Source: Saussurea involucrata
Taxonomy: Eukaryota > Streptophyta > Magnoliopsida > Asterales > Asteraceae
Length of the DNA: 64,000 nt
Direction of reading: 5' to 3'
Assembly: GCA_033807775.1 (NCBI GenBank)
Contig: CM066317.1
Coordinates: 34,847,870 to 34,911,869 of the forward strand
A program made the position numbers and the translations under genes. The notes beneath the pieces were generated by a model that was not told where the DNA came from, searched no databases, and saw nothing but the letters and a program-made list of their open reading frames with translations. Position 1 is the stretch's first letter, and each line of letters opens with the position of its first letter. Below, in pieces: positions 33,200 through 45,802 of this stretch.

Positions 33200-35660
33200 T
33201 AGCTCGTTAAGGAGGAACAACAATGTTGATCCAGATGTTGATGCTGAAATTATTGCTGATCGGATTCGTGAGATGTTTGCGGTCGAGGTGACGCATATTT
33301 TGAGGAGGCGATCCCCGAAATTATTACCGCCATTCGTGATGAGGTAATAGTGTCGATGGAGGAGCGCATCGCGGCGATTCCACCCCCTGCGGGTGGGCAG
33401 CCCCGAACAAGAGGGTCGGGACCGGTTATGGAGTGCACATTCCTTACCGGTGGTTGTCCTGCGAACTAGAAGTTCTCTTCGCGGTGAATCTGTTACGAGA
33501 CGGAGCGAAAGACTGGTGTGCTACTGCTTTGACGCTTAACAGGCGCACTACTGGACCTGGGAGGAGTTCTTCGTATGTTTCGTGTAGAGCATGTGCCTCT
33601 AGTGGAGATGGAGAGGAGTGCCAAAGAGTTCTTGGAGCTCTGTCAGACTGCGGAGGCCATAAAGGAGGTGAACCGAAAGTTTACGGAAATGACATTATTC
33701 TATCCTTAGCATGCTGCTTTTGAGGACATGAAGAGGACACGGTACAAGGATATGTTACGTACCAAGATCAGGGAGTTCGTGAGTACCGCGCAGTATGCTT
33801 CACTTGCTGTAGTGATGGAGGCGGCCTGAGGTAGAGTTCGTCAACTGGGAGTGGAGGGGGCACAAGCTACGTATAAAGTGGTGACAGGTACGTTCTTGGT
33901 TAACTCGGTGCTTACTGTGGTGACGATTGATAGCGGGGCTACTCATCCTTCCGTGTCTCACATAGTCAGTGAGTGTTTGGGGCCGAGTCGTAGGACGGTT
34001 AGGCTGTCCACTTGTGGTTGCAGTTGCTGAAGACAGGACCTTGACGGTTACTGACGTGTACTGGGGGTGCACTTTGGAGATCTCTGGTGTGAGGTTCCCG
34101 ATTGATTTGATTCTGATCGCTATGCGGGAGTCGTGCGTGACTGTGGGCATGGATTGGATGGATGCGTATGATGCGGAGATTGTTTGTCGTCGCAAACAAG
34201 TACGAGTTCGAACCCCAAGCGGGGGAGAAATGCTAGTTCAGGGCGGCTTGCCCAGGCGGACCTCAGCGATATGTTCGGCTGCGAGGGCTCGGAGGTACTT
34301 GCAGCACAGTGGTCAGGGATTTTTGGCGTATGTGATCGACACGCGCGTCGACGGAGAGAAGAAGTCTGTAGAGGATGTGCCAGTTGTATGGGAGTTTGCT
34401 GACGTATATTCCCGAGGAGTTACCAGGGATACCTCCCGAGCGACAGGTAGAGTTCCACGTTGATTTGATTCCGGATGCTGCTCCGGTGGCCAAGGCACCT
34501 TATCGCTTGGCTCCACCGAAAATGAAGGAGTTGTACACTCGTTGCAGGAACTTATCGAAAAGGAGTTCATCAAGCCGAGTTGTCCACCGTGGGGAGCCCC
34601 GATTCTGTTTGTGAAAAAGAAAGCCGGGTCCCAACGGATGTGTATAGACTACCGTGAGTTGAATAAGCTTACGGTGAAGAATCGTTATCCTCCGCCAAGG
34701 ATCGATGACTTGTTCGATCAGCTTCAGGGAGCCTCGTGGTTCTCTAAGGTTGATTTGAGATCGGGGTATCATCGGATGCGGGTGAGGAGAGAGGATACAG
34801 AGTAGACGACCTTTCGTTCACGTCATGGCCATTTACATGTTGGTGGTGATGCCTCTCGGGCTCACCAATGCACCCGCAACGTTCATGGACCGGGTATGTA
34901 GCCCTATGTGGGATCGATCGGTGATCGTGTTCATCGACGATATTCTTGTGTAATCGAAGTCGAAGGAAGAGCATGAGATGCATTTGCGAGAAGTTTTGGA
35001 AGTTTTGAGGCAGGAGAAGCTGTATGCTAAGCTCTCCAAGTGTGAGTTCTGGTTACGAGAGGTCCACTTTCGAGGGCATGTCGTGAACCAGAATGGTATT
35101 ATGGTGGATCCGGCCAAGATTACGGCTGTGATGCGGTGGGAAGTGCCAAAGACTCTCTACGAAGAAATCTTCGGCTTTTAGTTGGGGTGAAGGGCAGCAC
35201 AGGGCTTTGGGGAGCTACGCAGGCGTTATGCGAGGATCCGATGTTGACTTTGCCGGAGGGTATGTAAGAATTGGTGGTGTTTGCTCTCAAGATTTGGAGG
35301 CACTATTTGTATGGCGTCAAGTGTATACACTAACCATAATAGCCTCCAGTACTTGATGACCGGCAAAACCTCAACATGCGTCAGAGGAGGTGGCTTGACG
35401 TGGTCAAGGATTATGATGGTGAGATACTTTACCACCCCGGTAAAGCGGATGTTGTTACGGACGCACTTAGTCGACATCTGGATGGTGAGCCACTGTGGGG
35501 CTTGTGTCAACGGTTAACAGTGGTTGCACCTCTTCTCGAGTCGATAGGTAGTGCTCAGGAGGTGGCAGTTTTGGAGGAAAATGCCAATCGCGAGAGAGTT
35601 TCGGGGGAAATTCCGAATTTTGTCCGTGATAGTCATGGGTCAATTGCTTGGTCTTAATGG
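33200..35660 (+). pseudogene. Element C gag-pol remnant
   Basis: Recognisable in pieces across all frames: a gag fragment (AFEDMKRTRYKDMLRTKIREF at about 33715-33785), protease (TGTFLVN then IDSGATHPSVS, about 33885-33960), RT (WGAPILFVKKKAGSQRMCID, KVDLRSGYHRM, FIDDIL, KCEFWLREV; 34450-35130) and RNase H (RRRWLDVVKDYDGEILYHPG, about 35380-35480). Stops at about 34803 and 34951 and several frameshifts break it. Integrase is missing; only a chromodomain-like tail (TWEPEVEMWE) survives near 36305. Confidence 0.85.
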
Positions 35661-36394
35661 AAGGTTGGGTATCCCACGCGTGTGGGTACTGTAGGCCGAA
35701 TAGTATCGGTTAGGGAATGCTGCCCTTTGTAATAAAGAGGATAAATGCGTAGAATTTTTGAGGTAAATAGTATACTTAGGTGTCGACTTTTGGGCTTGAG
35801 GCCAAATGCCTTAGTGTAATTGGGGAATTGTAGCCGATTTTAAGGAAATTATGTTGATGGTAGTAGTAATCCTGAGATGTTTGCTTGTGGTGAATGGTTG
35901 TGGTGGAATGACCTTCGTGGATGATTATAAATTTACTAGTTTGATAATTCATGCGGAATAAATTGTGGGAGTCTATTAGAACTCGTGAAAGTTAATCGAC
36001 AGTTAATGATAGGAATGATCGAATTCGAGTATCATGTAGGGTATATTGGTGAGCAACTTTAGAATGGTTAGAGCTTGAAATTTGAATCGGGATGTTTGGA
36101 TTATCTATGGTTGGGAGACAACCGAAGTCGTTTGACTAGGAATGAATCCAGTTGTTGGAGTGTTCCTCTGATCATACTTGCGGTGTACTTGAAGGAGTTT
36201 TGTGGTAATAAAAGTATTCGAGAGATTTTTAGGCGGTGTGGGAATCTTAAATTCCAGTTAGTGAAGGTCTAGTGGAAACACCGAAAGTGTTCCGAGTGAA
36301 CTTGGGAACCTGAGGTTGAGATGTGGGAGACCTGTCTATAGCTATTCACGGGCATAGACTTCGAGGACGAAGTCTAATCCAAGTGGGGGAGAGT
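35661..36394 (+). other. Element C 3' internal region
   Basis: No intact ORF. It ends with a decayed integrase/chromodomain tail (about 36260-36340) and the polypurine tract AAGTGGGGGAGAG. The size shows that the integrase core was deleted. Confidence 0.6.
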
Positions 36395-38583
36395 TGTAAA
36401 GCCCGTATCCCGGTATGTATTTTCGTATTATTAATCTTTTTTTAAGCTATTATTTAACGTGGTTTCCGTTAACGGGATTAGACGATTTGGACCTAATTGT
36501 TAAATATGTCAACTATTTTGTTGGTTTGCGAGAAGAGTTTAGTTGAGGGGCCAAAAGTGGCAAGGGGGCCAAACTTGTGCATGGGATCAGCCAAGAGACA
36601 CCCCTTCCCCTTCCCCTTCCCCTTCGGTTTCATGTTAGTAACCCCCAAGAACCTTTAGCCATCTCCCCTCCCCCTTCTTGTTGTTTTCGGCCGAGAAAGG
36701 AAAAGAGAGAGAGAGAGAGAGGAATCGGAAGAGAGAGGGAGGAAGAGAAAAATCGAGAGAGAAAGAGAGCAAGGGTCGAGAGGAGGAAGGAGGCGATCGC
36801 CGGCGTGAGGGAACCAGCGTCGGGAGTGGTCGGAAAGGAGGAGGAAGAGGGATTCCGTTAAGGTAAGTGTCCCGTTCGTTTTATTTGATGTTTTTCCTTG
36901 TCGGAGAATGTAAACCGCCACCACCACCGCCGTAGCCACGGCTGCCGGCGGTGGGGCCGCCGCTGCACGCCGCCGCGATAGCGGCAAAGAGTGCGTGCGC
37001 TTGCGGGTGTGTGGGTGTGTGCGGGTGTGGGGTTGCGGGTGATGTTGGGAGGTTTCGCCGGAGGTTATCGACCGCAACCACCGTCGCCGCCGCCAACCAC
37101 CACCACCGCCGGAGGCGGAAGTGGGTGGTGCATGGTGTGGTTCAGCCCAAGTCAACCCTAAAACAGTAAGTCATGTTGCTTTGCGGGTCTGTTTGGATTA
37201 AGACGTCTCATTGGGTTCAAGTTCAAAAGGTTATCATTTTATGTAAATTGTACAGTTTCTGCCCTGTTTTGTAAAAGTTATAACTTTTGCTAGGAATCTC
37301 GGATTTGGATGAAGCTGGTGCCAAAATTTCCCATTCGGAGTCTAGTAACTTTTATATATTTTGTGGAAAAACCAGTTCGGGACATAGCTAGTGTCAAATT
37401 GCCATTTTATACGGACAGGTCCTGTTTTAGCTGCTCTGAGAGGTGTTTTTGTAAAATTCACATAGAGTGCTAGGAATATCGTTAGAACGCGTGCGATACG
37501 TCCCTGGAACCGTAAGACATTGAACTTCCTGAATGTGGAATTAGATTTTTGGTTTGATCAGTTTAGCAGGGGTAAAATGGGTCCCGAACAGACCTGCGTT
37601 TTTAGTATAAAAGCTGGAATTTTTAGTTTCGTTAAACTAGTAAAAGTGTCGTGAGTTGGGACCTTCCGTTGACGTTTTTAGTGCGTAATTAGGTGGGAAA
37701 ATGTGAGGAAGGTTGACGTGCTGGTGTTGCGGCTCGGGAGCACGTCGCTTTGCTTTGAGGTGAGTTCTCTCACCGCGTAGTTAGGAATTTCATGCATATC
37801 GTTATTTTGTGTTACGTGTTATTATGTGTTATTACGTGTTTACGTGAATTAGTTGGGATGTGATATCTAGTTGTGATCTGTTGAATGTGTATGTGAATTA
37901 TGTATGCTTGTGTACACCTCAGTGGGACTGGGGGGCTCGGTGGGACCGAGGGCTCGGTGGGACTGAGCTAGTACAATTGTATTATCTTTACTCGGTGGGA
38001 CCGAGGGCTCGGTGGGACTGAGCTTGTATCAATGTCTTTACTCGGTGGGACCGAGGGCTCGGTGGGACCGAGGTCTCGGTGGGACCGAGGGCTCGGTGGG
38101 ACTGAGCTTGTATCAATGTCTTTACTCGGTGGGACTGAGCTTGTATCGATATATTTTTGGTGTGCTCGGTGAGACCGAGGTTCGTATTTATACGCTAATT
38201 GTTGTGTGGATTTATATCCGTGGTGATGGTGATGTTGCCTACTGATGAGTAGGGGCGATATACGTGGGGTTGCTACCTGCGTGTGTGATAGGATTCACTA
38301 AGCGTTTAGCTTACCCTTTTCCCAATATGTTGTGATTTCAGGTGCGAGCGGCAGTCGGGCTTGACGGTACACACACTAGGCGCGGAGTGTCAAGAATTGT
38401 TTAAGTTTCACTTTCAAACCTTTGGATTTTATTTTATGAAATTTCCGCTGCATAAACTTTATTGACTGTTCGAGTTAACGACGTTAACTTCATTTGAGTT
38501 ACGAATTATTAAATTGTGATTGTTTTATAATGAAATGCATGTTTTTAAAATTTTAAATTCCTTGTAATTTTTGGGACGTTACA
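36395..38583 (+). repeat. Element C 3' LTR (2189 bp)
   Basis: Near-identical to 29844-32045. It starts TGTAAAGCCC and ends GACGTTACA. The hairpin array (37920-38180) has one unit fewer and the GA run is two repeats longer. Confidence 0.93.
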
Positions 38584-38588
38584 AATTT

Positions 38589-38663
38589 AAATGGAGCAAA
38601 ACCCTTACATTGTAGATTTGATGGCTATTCATTGAAGAAGTGGGGATTTTAGAGAATGCAACT
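38589..38663 (+). repeat. Element B 3' LTR, second piece
   Basis: Continues the B LTR after C (compare 23278-23352) and stops at GAATGCAACT where D's LTR begins. Confidence 0.9.
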
Positions 38664-39392
38664 TGTTAGCTCCAATCTTTCTGTTTATAGAAGTATTGAA
38701 AAATAGGCTAAGTATAGAAGTCTTCGACAGAGGCTCTGCCGAGTCACCGAGAAGACTGAAGCATAGAAGTCTTCGACAGAGGCTCTGACCGAGTAACCGA
38801 GAAGACCAAAGTAAGAGAATCGCCAGAAGACTCTTCAATGCGGACAAGGCCACAGAGCCTCTGTCATAGTTGACAGAGCTTCTGTGGTATACAAGGACAA
38901 TCGTGCTTCTCACGATTTCTGCTGTACGAAGATCCTGAAGATCATTCGTACAAGGCGTGACCTGACAACTCCACGTGTCAAACTCTGATGGGTCTTAGCC
39001 TTAGTAGAAGTCGGCACATTTAATTAACGTTGTACCTACAACAGTACCTGAATAGTGTCTTTGTACCTTCAGTCCTTGTTGTCCAGAACTTGTCCCCTTT
39101 AGAAGTAGTATAAATAGAAGACTCATGTTGAGTTCTTCTATTAAGTTTTGCACAACACACACACCATTAGAACAGAATTCTTGTTATATCATCGATGTTC
39201 TTGGTGTTCTATTCATATCGATATACAGTGGGTTATTGAGCTATTTATCTGTGTTATTTACACTTTACGTATTTGATATTGTGTGTTCTTCTACCTTATT
39301 ATATCTTTTAGTTTGTTAAAAACGCTTCCGCATTATATCTTGTTTGAACTATTAGATAGAATCATCATTGTTAAGCAAAACAGGAACCAACA
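38664..39392 (+). repeat. Element D 5' LTR (729 bp)
   Basis: Starts TGTTAGCTCC and ends GGAACCAACA, followed by the primer site. TATAAATAG at about 39109 is a good TATA box. It contains several CAGAG-N-CTCTG near-palindromes (about 38725, 38773, 38852, 38873). Confidence 0.88.
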
Positions 39393-39394
39393 AT

Positions 39395-39406
39395 TGGTAT
39401 CAGAGC
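39395..39406 (+). other. Element D primer-binding site
   Basis: TGGTATCAGAGC lies two bases after the LTR and is complementary to initiator methionine tRNA. Confidence 0.92.
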
Positions 39407-39692
39407 AGTTCTTGATTTTCTATATCAAGAGATCCTCACTTACAATGATTTTTGGTAGAAACCAGGAGTAATTTTAACCTGTTCTTCACTTATTTCAAAA
39501 CAGCATATGTTTTCTGCCATTCTCGACCTGTTCGACTTTGGTAAACTTACAGTCTGTTACTACGGTTAAATCTCCACTTTAGTGCATTGTTCAAAGGTTT
39601 TAAGCTTATAAACACCATTCGAAACATCCACTTCATCTTCTGAAAGTTTACTGTTCATACCCTATTTTCTGGATTTCTCATCTTCTTTCAAA

Positions 39693-41206
39693 ATGACAAA
39701 CACAAACAACTTCTTCACCGCTGGTTCTTTAACCAAGCCACCCACACTACTCAGAGATGAGTACCCTCAGTGGAAGATACGAATGATTCACTTCTTCGAG
39801 GGTACTGACAAAGATCTTGTCTACTATATCAACAATCCTCCTTTCGTACCAATGATCACAGTACCCCGTGTACCTTCCACAGACGACACTCCCGAAATCC
39901 CTGAGCACGAGAAACCAAAGACCAAGGACAAGTGGTCAGACCCTGATTGGGCAAAATATGAAGTTGCTCAAAAGACTAAGAGACTTCTGATCATGGCCAT
40001 ACCCAATGACCTTTTCCAATCCCTAGATGCGTGTGAATCTGCATACGATATGTGGAAGGAACTGGAAAAACAACTGGAGGGTGGGGCCAAAACTCAGAAG
40101 AACCGCAGAGCCCAATGCATCAACGAGTACTACGCATTCAAAGCTCTGCCGACAGAATCTCTACAGTCAACATATGATCGGTTCAACTCTCTAATCAACA
40201 AGTGCAAGAAGTTCGAAATCCACGGAACTTCTGAGGAGAACAATGTCATGTTCCTAAAGAATCTCAATGAAGAATGGCTCCAGTTGTCTATGTCTCTGCA
40301 AACAAATCAGGACTTAGACTCCTGGACTCTGTCAGATCTCTATGGAACATTGGCAGCCCAAGAGCCTCATATTGCACAAGCAAAAGCTCAAATCAGTGCA
40401 CCTCTTGCGCTGGTTAGTAAGGCTACAGAAGCAAAAGAGAAGCCGAAGAGGGAGAAAGCTGTGGAAGAAAAGAAGGAGAAGAAGAAGAAAATCTTGATCG
40501 TTGATAGTGAAGAGGAGGATGTGGTGGAAGAAGAGGAGGCAACTATGGCCTCTATAGCTAAATCGTTAGCACTTTTGACAAGGGAATTCAGCAGAGGATA
40601 TCAGAAGAAGTCTAGTAATGAACACTACGGAAGAGATGATCGTGGAAGAGAAGGGTCAAATGACAAGAACGACAGAGGTGTCGACCAACAGAGGTCGAAT
40701 GACAGGAATGACATAGGTGGTGACCGACAGAGGTCAGACGACAAAGCTGGCAACGCTCCACAGAACCAAGGATGTTACAATTGCGGCCAGGCCACTACGC
40801 CAATGAATACAGGAGCAAATCAAACCGCCCTCAGAGGGATTATGCTTTCTACAAAAAGAAAGCAGAATATTATGCTCATAAGTCACTCATGGTGAATCAA
40901 GAAAACTGGCAGTCAGATACATCCTATGACGAAGGAGAAAAGAAGAACGCCCTATTCTGTGGCATGGCAGAGGTCAGCTCCGACTCCGATAGTGAGGTAT
41001 CCACTTCTAACTCTTACACTAATCAAGCAGAAGCTGATTTGCTTAAACTAAACATTGAACACATAGAACTTAAAAAGACCTGCGAAAGTGTTTAGAAGAA
41101 GCTTACCTTCTTTGAGAGAGAAGCTAGACTTCTCACTCAAGAAAAGGCTAAAATCTTTCAAGAAAAGGAAGAAATTGAAACAAACTGGAACAAACACCTA
41201 AATCCT
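39693..41206 (+). pseudogene. Element D gag
   Basis: Copia capsid. MTNTNNFFTAGSLTKPPTLL and YPQWKIRMIHFFEG are the N-terminal DUF4219-like part; the UBN2-type core has LFQSLDACESAYDMWKELEK and FNSLINKCKKFEIHG. A lysine-rich and then acidic linker leads to one zinc knuckle (CYNCGQ...), where a frame change at about 40788 breaks it. The second frame goes on to an amber stop at 41093-41095 and then remains open. Non-functional as it stands. Confidence 0.87.
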
Positions 41207-43506
41207 TTGAAAGAAAAGATTTCTGAACTTAACTCAACCTTAAAAACAAAAACTAAAGAACTTATGGACGTTGAGTGCGACAGAATGAATATTCTAGCTC
41301 TTAAACATTATTTTCAAAAGGAAAGAGAAGTCCTTTATCAAGATTTACTCAGAAGAGATCTTTTAATCAAGAAATATCAAGATGCACAGAAGGTGTATGA
41401 GAAAATTAATACACAAATAGGAAGACGGGGAATTGGCTTCTGTGATATAGATCCATACACTGGAAATAAAAGAAACAAGTCTCTGTCGTCTCTATTTCAT
41501 ATTGGAAGTACAAGAAAACCCGGTTTTCCAAATTTACTCTCTGTAAGCAAAAGGCGAAAAGTCTCTGGTGAACCTCACAGAAGGAAACCTCTGAAAATGG
41601 TAAATGTGTGGTTTGAAAACACAGATCTACCATCATCAGCCTCTGTCAAAAGAGCCTCCAAACCTAAGAAATATCTGAAAACACAAGATCAGATAGGAAT
41701 CTTTAAGTTTGGTGAACCCAAGACTCAATCCCAGGTTGCCTTTGTCTGCACTATAGATTCTGAGAAGAAACTATCGGCAGAGGCACCTGAGTTCTTGCCT
41801 GCTTCAACAGAAGAAAAACTAACTCATATTTCTAAAAAGGAATTATTGGAAATCGGTGAAAACAACTTTTATGAATGCCCCAGTACTTTCAATAATGGCC
41901 AAAATCTCTCTGAGGAAACCTCGATGAAAACTTATGTTGACTTAGAATATATCCCTGAAAGAAAGGAAGAAAGCGAGTATGGCACACGCTCTGAAAGTCC
42001 AGCCTCTGTCGAGAGAGAACTAAGTGACTCAACCTCTGTATATGAGGACGATTCATCTTCTGACGAATCTGAAACTGACTCTAAGACAGAAATAGTACCT
42101 TGTGACTCAGAGGATTTTAAACTACCCTCTGGAGTTCTTAACAGAACTATTCCTCCCAAGGAGAAAATCACAAGAGTTCCTATCTGTCCAGATTTTTTGG
42201 ACATGTGTATACAAGCCAAAACTTCTCTTGAGCTTGAGAAAATCAAACAACAAAAGAAAACTTCCTCTCAAAATCCAACAAGTTCAAAGACTTCAAAACC
42301 CTTAAGGCCTACTAAAGAAAAACTATCATGGCAACAAAAGGGTAAATGGGCTGAAAATAACAAATCTTTTTCTTCTGTGACGGTGAAACCTGCAGAAGTT
42401 CACCACAGAAGGGGTCTACAGAAGGCTACTCACAACAAAGGATTTTGCAAACAACAATCTAGCCTACATAGGTCTTCTTGTAATAGGAAGTCAAATGTTA
42501 GGATAGAATGTAATGCCTCTGTGCCCCCATTTAATGTTTTCAATGAAAATTTCAAGCAAATCTCTTCGCACATTCATTATTGTCATTGTTTTGATCTCAT
42601 GTATCGATTAAATCAACACTTCTCAAGTCAACACTGTTTCCTCTCCACACCCAAAAAGAATACTAAATTCAAGGGTAAGAAGAAACAAAACGGTTCTTCA
42701 AAAGAAGCTAAAACCAAACCCAAGAATGCTAAGGCAAACTTGAAGACCCCTAACAAAGCTGGACCCATTTGGATATGGGTACCTAAAACTCTCTGATTGT
42801 CTTGCAGAAGCAGTATGTGCCAATCTGGTATCTTGACTCCGGATGCTCGAGGCACATGACTGGCGATAGAGGTCTACTATCCTCCTACAAAGATAAACTC
42901 GATGGAGGATCTGTGACATTTGGTGACAACAAGAAGGGGTATATAAAAGGCTACAGAGTCATCAAGAAGGAAAACATAACCGTATGCAAAGTTACATATG
43001 TGGATGGCCTTAAGCACAATCTTCTCAGTGTTAGCTAACTTTGCGATACGGGTTTCGACATAATGTTCAAAAGAACCTTCTGCTCTCTACAAGGTGAGGA
43101 CACATGAGTCGAACTTCTGCGAGCCGAACGAAGAGGCGATCTTTACCTCATGAACTTATGTGCCAAGAACAAGGAAGACAAGCTCTGCCTTGTTGCCAGT
43201 AAAAGCGAAGAAGCCTGGTTATGGCACAACAGGTTCTGCCACCTAAACTTTCATACTCTAGATAAGCTTGTCAAACTTGATCTAGTCAAGGGCCTGCCAA
43301 ATGTTAAATTTAATAAAGATCATTTGTGCACTGCTTGCGAAATGGGAAAACTCAAAAGAGCTTCCCATAAAGGCAAGACTGATGTATCTTGCCCCAGGCC
43401 TCTGTACATGCTTCATGTTGACCTCTGCGGTCCAATCGCTACACAGAGCCTAGGTGGCAAGAAATATATATTTGTTTTGATCGATGAATATTCAAGATTA
43501 ACATGA
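41207..43506 (+). pseudogene. Element D pol N-terminus: coiled linker, protease, GAG-pre-integrase, start of integrase
   Basis: A long basic/acidic coiled linker (41207-42796, rich in K, E and S) precedes the protease at about 42826 with WYLDSGCSRHMTG. The GAG-pre-integrase part has AWLWHNRFCHLNFHTLDKL and CTACEMGKLKRASH; the integrase start is LHVDLCGPIATQSLGGKKY. Stops at 42794-42796, 43036-43038 and 43504-43506 and a frame change near 42797 break it. The rest of integrase, RT and RNase H are missing downstream of 43506. Confidence 0.87.
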
Positions 43507-44669
43507 GTTGAATCCTCTGTAAGTAAGATTTGATCTTCTTATAAATATGTATATATTTAAACTCTTCTGTATGTATATTCTTAATCATCAAAAGTTCTGT
43601 AACCAACAGAGCTTCTGTGGGATTGCTCAGAGTATGACAATCTCCACAGAACCTCTGGTAAGCTTGACCTATGTTATGTGCACTACTTATCTCATTTGAT
43701 CCAAGCATAGGTCAAGGGGGGGAAGAAGGAGACCTTGAACTAATCTACAGAGGTTGATCATTCAAGGGGGAGCCAAAGAAGAGATGTCATCAACCAAATT
43801 CACATAAGTGAAGGTTTTGACCGAACAAGGGAGAGCCAAAAGGTAAGTATCTCGTACAAATCCTTTCTGAAAAACAATTTTCTAGGACATCAATTTCCAA
43901 ATACGTCCTAGAAACATTGTTTAAGACATTCCAAACAAGTAATGATCAAAAAGATTTTCGAGCCTTCCGTTATGAGAAATTTAAGGTTATAGAGCCTCTG
44001 CTGAGCTCAACAGAGCCTCTGTAAGCCGGATCCTATATGACTGCAAAATTCCATACTGGAACTCTATCGATCATCTTCAAATGTCTTCCTTAAGGATTCA
44101 CACGTACAAATGCACACACAGAGATACTGGAAGAAAGTCTTATGGGCAAAGAGCTCACTCCACCACAGAGTCTCTATCGCCTAACCTAGACAATCAAAGA
44201 AAGTATGTCTCGCACAAAATCTTTTCCAAAACAGTTTTCTAGGACACAAATTTCCAAATATGTTCTAAAAACAGTGTTTAAAACAATTAAAACTTTAGAT
44301 GATCAAAAACTTTTATGAATCTTTAGTTATTAGAAATTTTCACTCATAGAGCCTCTGCTGGCTTTGACAGAGCCCCAAAGCCTCTGTGGATGAAAATTTT
44401 GTACTAAAGTTCTATCGATCCTCTCCAGTGACTTTTCAAACATTTTTGGTAAAGGTGCAAGCACAGAGGAGATATTAAAGGTAGGTTTCAGAATCACAGA
44501 GCTCACTCCACTACAGAGCCTCTGTTGATTCTGACACTTTACTCTTTATGGAAATTCTGTAAAAGGGAGTTATTTACCGCGAGTGACAGACCCCACACAG
44601 AAGAAATGCCCACACACCAAGCATTAATGAGCCGCGCACGACGTCTAATCGTGCTCTGACACATCCGAC
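43507..44669 (+). other. Element D non-coding region with purine tracts and dyads
   Basis: Three purine-rich tracts, AAGGGGGGAAGAAGGAG (43714), AAGGGGGAG (43764) and AAGGGAGAG (43828), look like polypurine tracts but precede the accessory ORF. Several CAGAG-N-CTCTG motifs occur, with two pairs spaced exactly 21 bp (43991/44012 and 44348/44369). A repeated block of about 230 bp begins with TCTCGTACAAATCCTTT (43852) and TCTCGCACAAAATCTTT (44207). Confidence 0.7.
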
Positions 44670-45802
44670 GTGGCAGATTTTCATTGGACGTGCGTGCCAC
44701 ACGATCCTTCTGAACACTTTGAAAGTGTTCTTCCCTTAAAACCCAATAACCACTACCTGGTTCCCTCAAGAACCACATTTGGGGAAGAACATGCCATTCT
44801 TCTTCACATTCTGGAAAAACATTACCTCAACCCCCTATTAACCAAAACTGTCGACAAAATCCCTGCCAGATACCTCAATCAATTCTGGCAAAGCAGCAGA
44901 TTTGACCCAGAAGATAGACAAATAAAAGGCTACATCTCAAAACCAGATAAATCCGAGCACCTTGAACTCAAGTTCAACAGAACCATGTTCTCACTTGAGT
45001 TTAGTCTACCAACAAGAGGTCTTCTAGGGATAAAGGCATACGCAGAGGAACCCACAGACACAGAGCTCTACAGGTTTGTTGAGATGTTAGGGTACAACAC
45101 AACCCTAAGAAAAAGGAATGATTTCAGAAGAAATCGACTTCCCCCTCTGTGGAATACCCTCTTCTCCATTCTCAACAGATGCCTAACGGGAAAAGTGGGT
45201 AGTCCAGACCAGACTTCTCATCAAATCTTGGCCATTATGTACGGAGTGTACTATGATCTTCCTCTGGACTACGCCACCCTCATGTTGCAGGAAATGGTTA
45301 ACACCATTGATCGCAGAATCTCCTCCCAGAAGGCCAAAGGACGCAAGACCGACGCTCTACCTCCTCTACAGTATCAGCGAATTCTGGGTGTCTTTCTAGA
45401 GCCTCTACTCCGTCTAGAAAAATGGCCAATGGAGGGACCAACGGACAGAATGTATCCCCTGAACAAAAACACCCCAACAGAGCACGAAGACAAATACCCT
45501 TTCTGCAGACCTCTGCCAGCCAAGATTCTGGGATATGCTACAGACGAAACTCTTAGGTTAGAATACATACGCGATCATAGGACTCCAGAACCGATTCCTA
45601 TGACACCCCCGCATCTAGGAGCCTCTATAGGAGATCAGGTAGTTGAGCGGATGACAGATGAGGAATGGACAGTGGCCTTAGCTAAGCATCAACAAGTACA
45701 AGAGAAGTTTCATGCTCAACGAAACTCAATTCTCTCCTCTGCTTCCAAGAGCAAATCCTCTGCCACCACTCCCAAGAAGAAGAAGAAAGCCCACAAGAAA
45801 CG
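44670..45802 (+). CDS. Element D accessory ORF, N-terminal half
   Basis: 378 codons open to the junction with E at 45802/45803; as read it ends three codons later by a stop contributed by E's LTR. The start is uncertain: the open frame begins at a GTG, and the first in-frame ATG is near 44985. Conserved pieces are YLNQFWQSS, LPPLWNTLFSILNRCLTGK and LPLDYATLMLQEMV; the end is a lysine-rich tract. It is homologous to the E ORF on the minus strand and resembles accessory ORFs of plant Ty1/copia elements that are often misannotated as host proteins. No known enzymatic motif is visible. Function unknown; an envelope-like or RNA-binding role is speculation. Confidence 0.7.

Larger units (their letters stand above)
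29844..38583 (+). mobile_element. Element C: Ty3/gypsy, complete, recent, internally decayed
   Basis: Flanked by AATTT at 29839-29843 and 38584-38588, a 5-bp target duplication inside B's 3' LTR. LTRs of about 2.2 kb start TGTAAAGCCC and end GACGTTACA. The primer site is TGGTATCAGAGC and the polypurine tract AAGTGGGGGAGAG (36381-36393). The LTRs differ by roughly 20 substitutions and one 17-bp repeat unit by eye. Internal DNA (32046-36394) holds a decayed gag-pol with no usable ORF. Confidence 0.92.
23176..38663 (+). mobile_element. Element B: Ty3/gypsy chromovirus (Tekay-like), hit by C and D
   Basis: Order is 5' LTR, primer site, gag, protease, RT, RNase H, integrase with chromodomain-like tail, polypurine tract AAGGGGGAGG (29731-29740), and a 3' LTR present only as 29741-29843 and 38589-38663. 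C is inserted inside the 3' LTR, and D cuts it again at 38664; the rest lies outside the window. The visible LTR pieces differ from the 5' LTR at roughly 5% of positions by eye, so B is older than C and F. Tekay assignment is by overall motif pattern only. Confidence 0.85.

Noticed and set aside
42102..42305. Separate small gene inside the D pol linker
   Set aside because: Out-of-frame reading of the D polyprotein linker.
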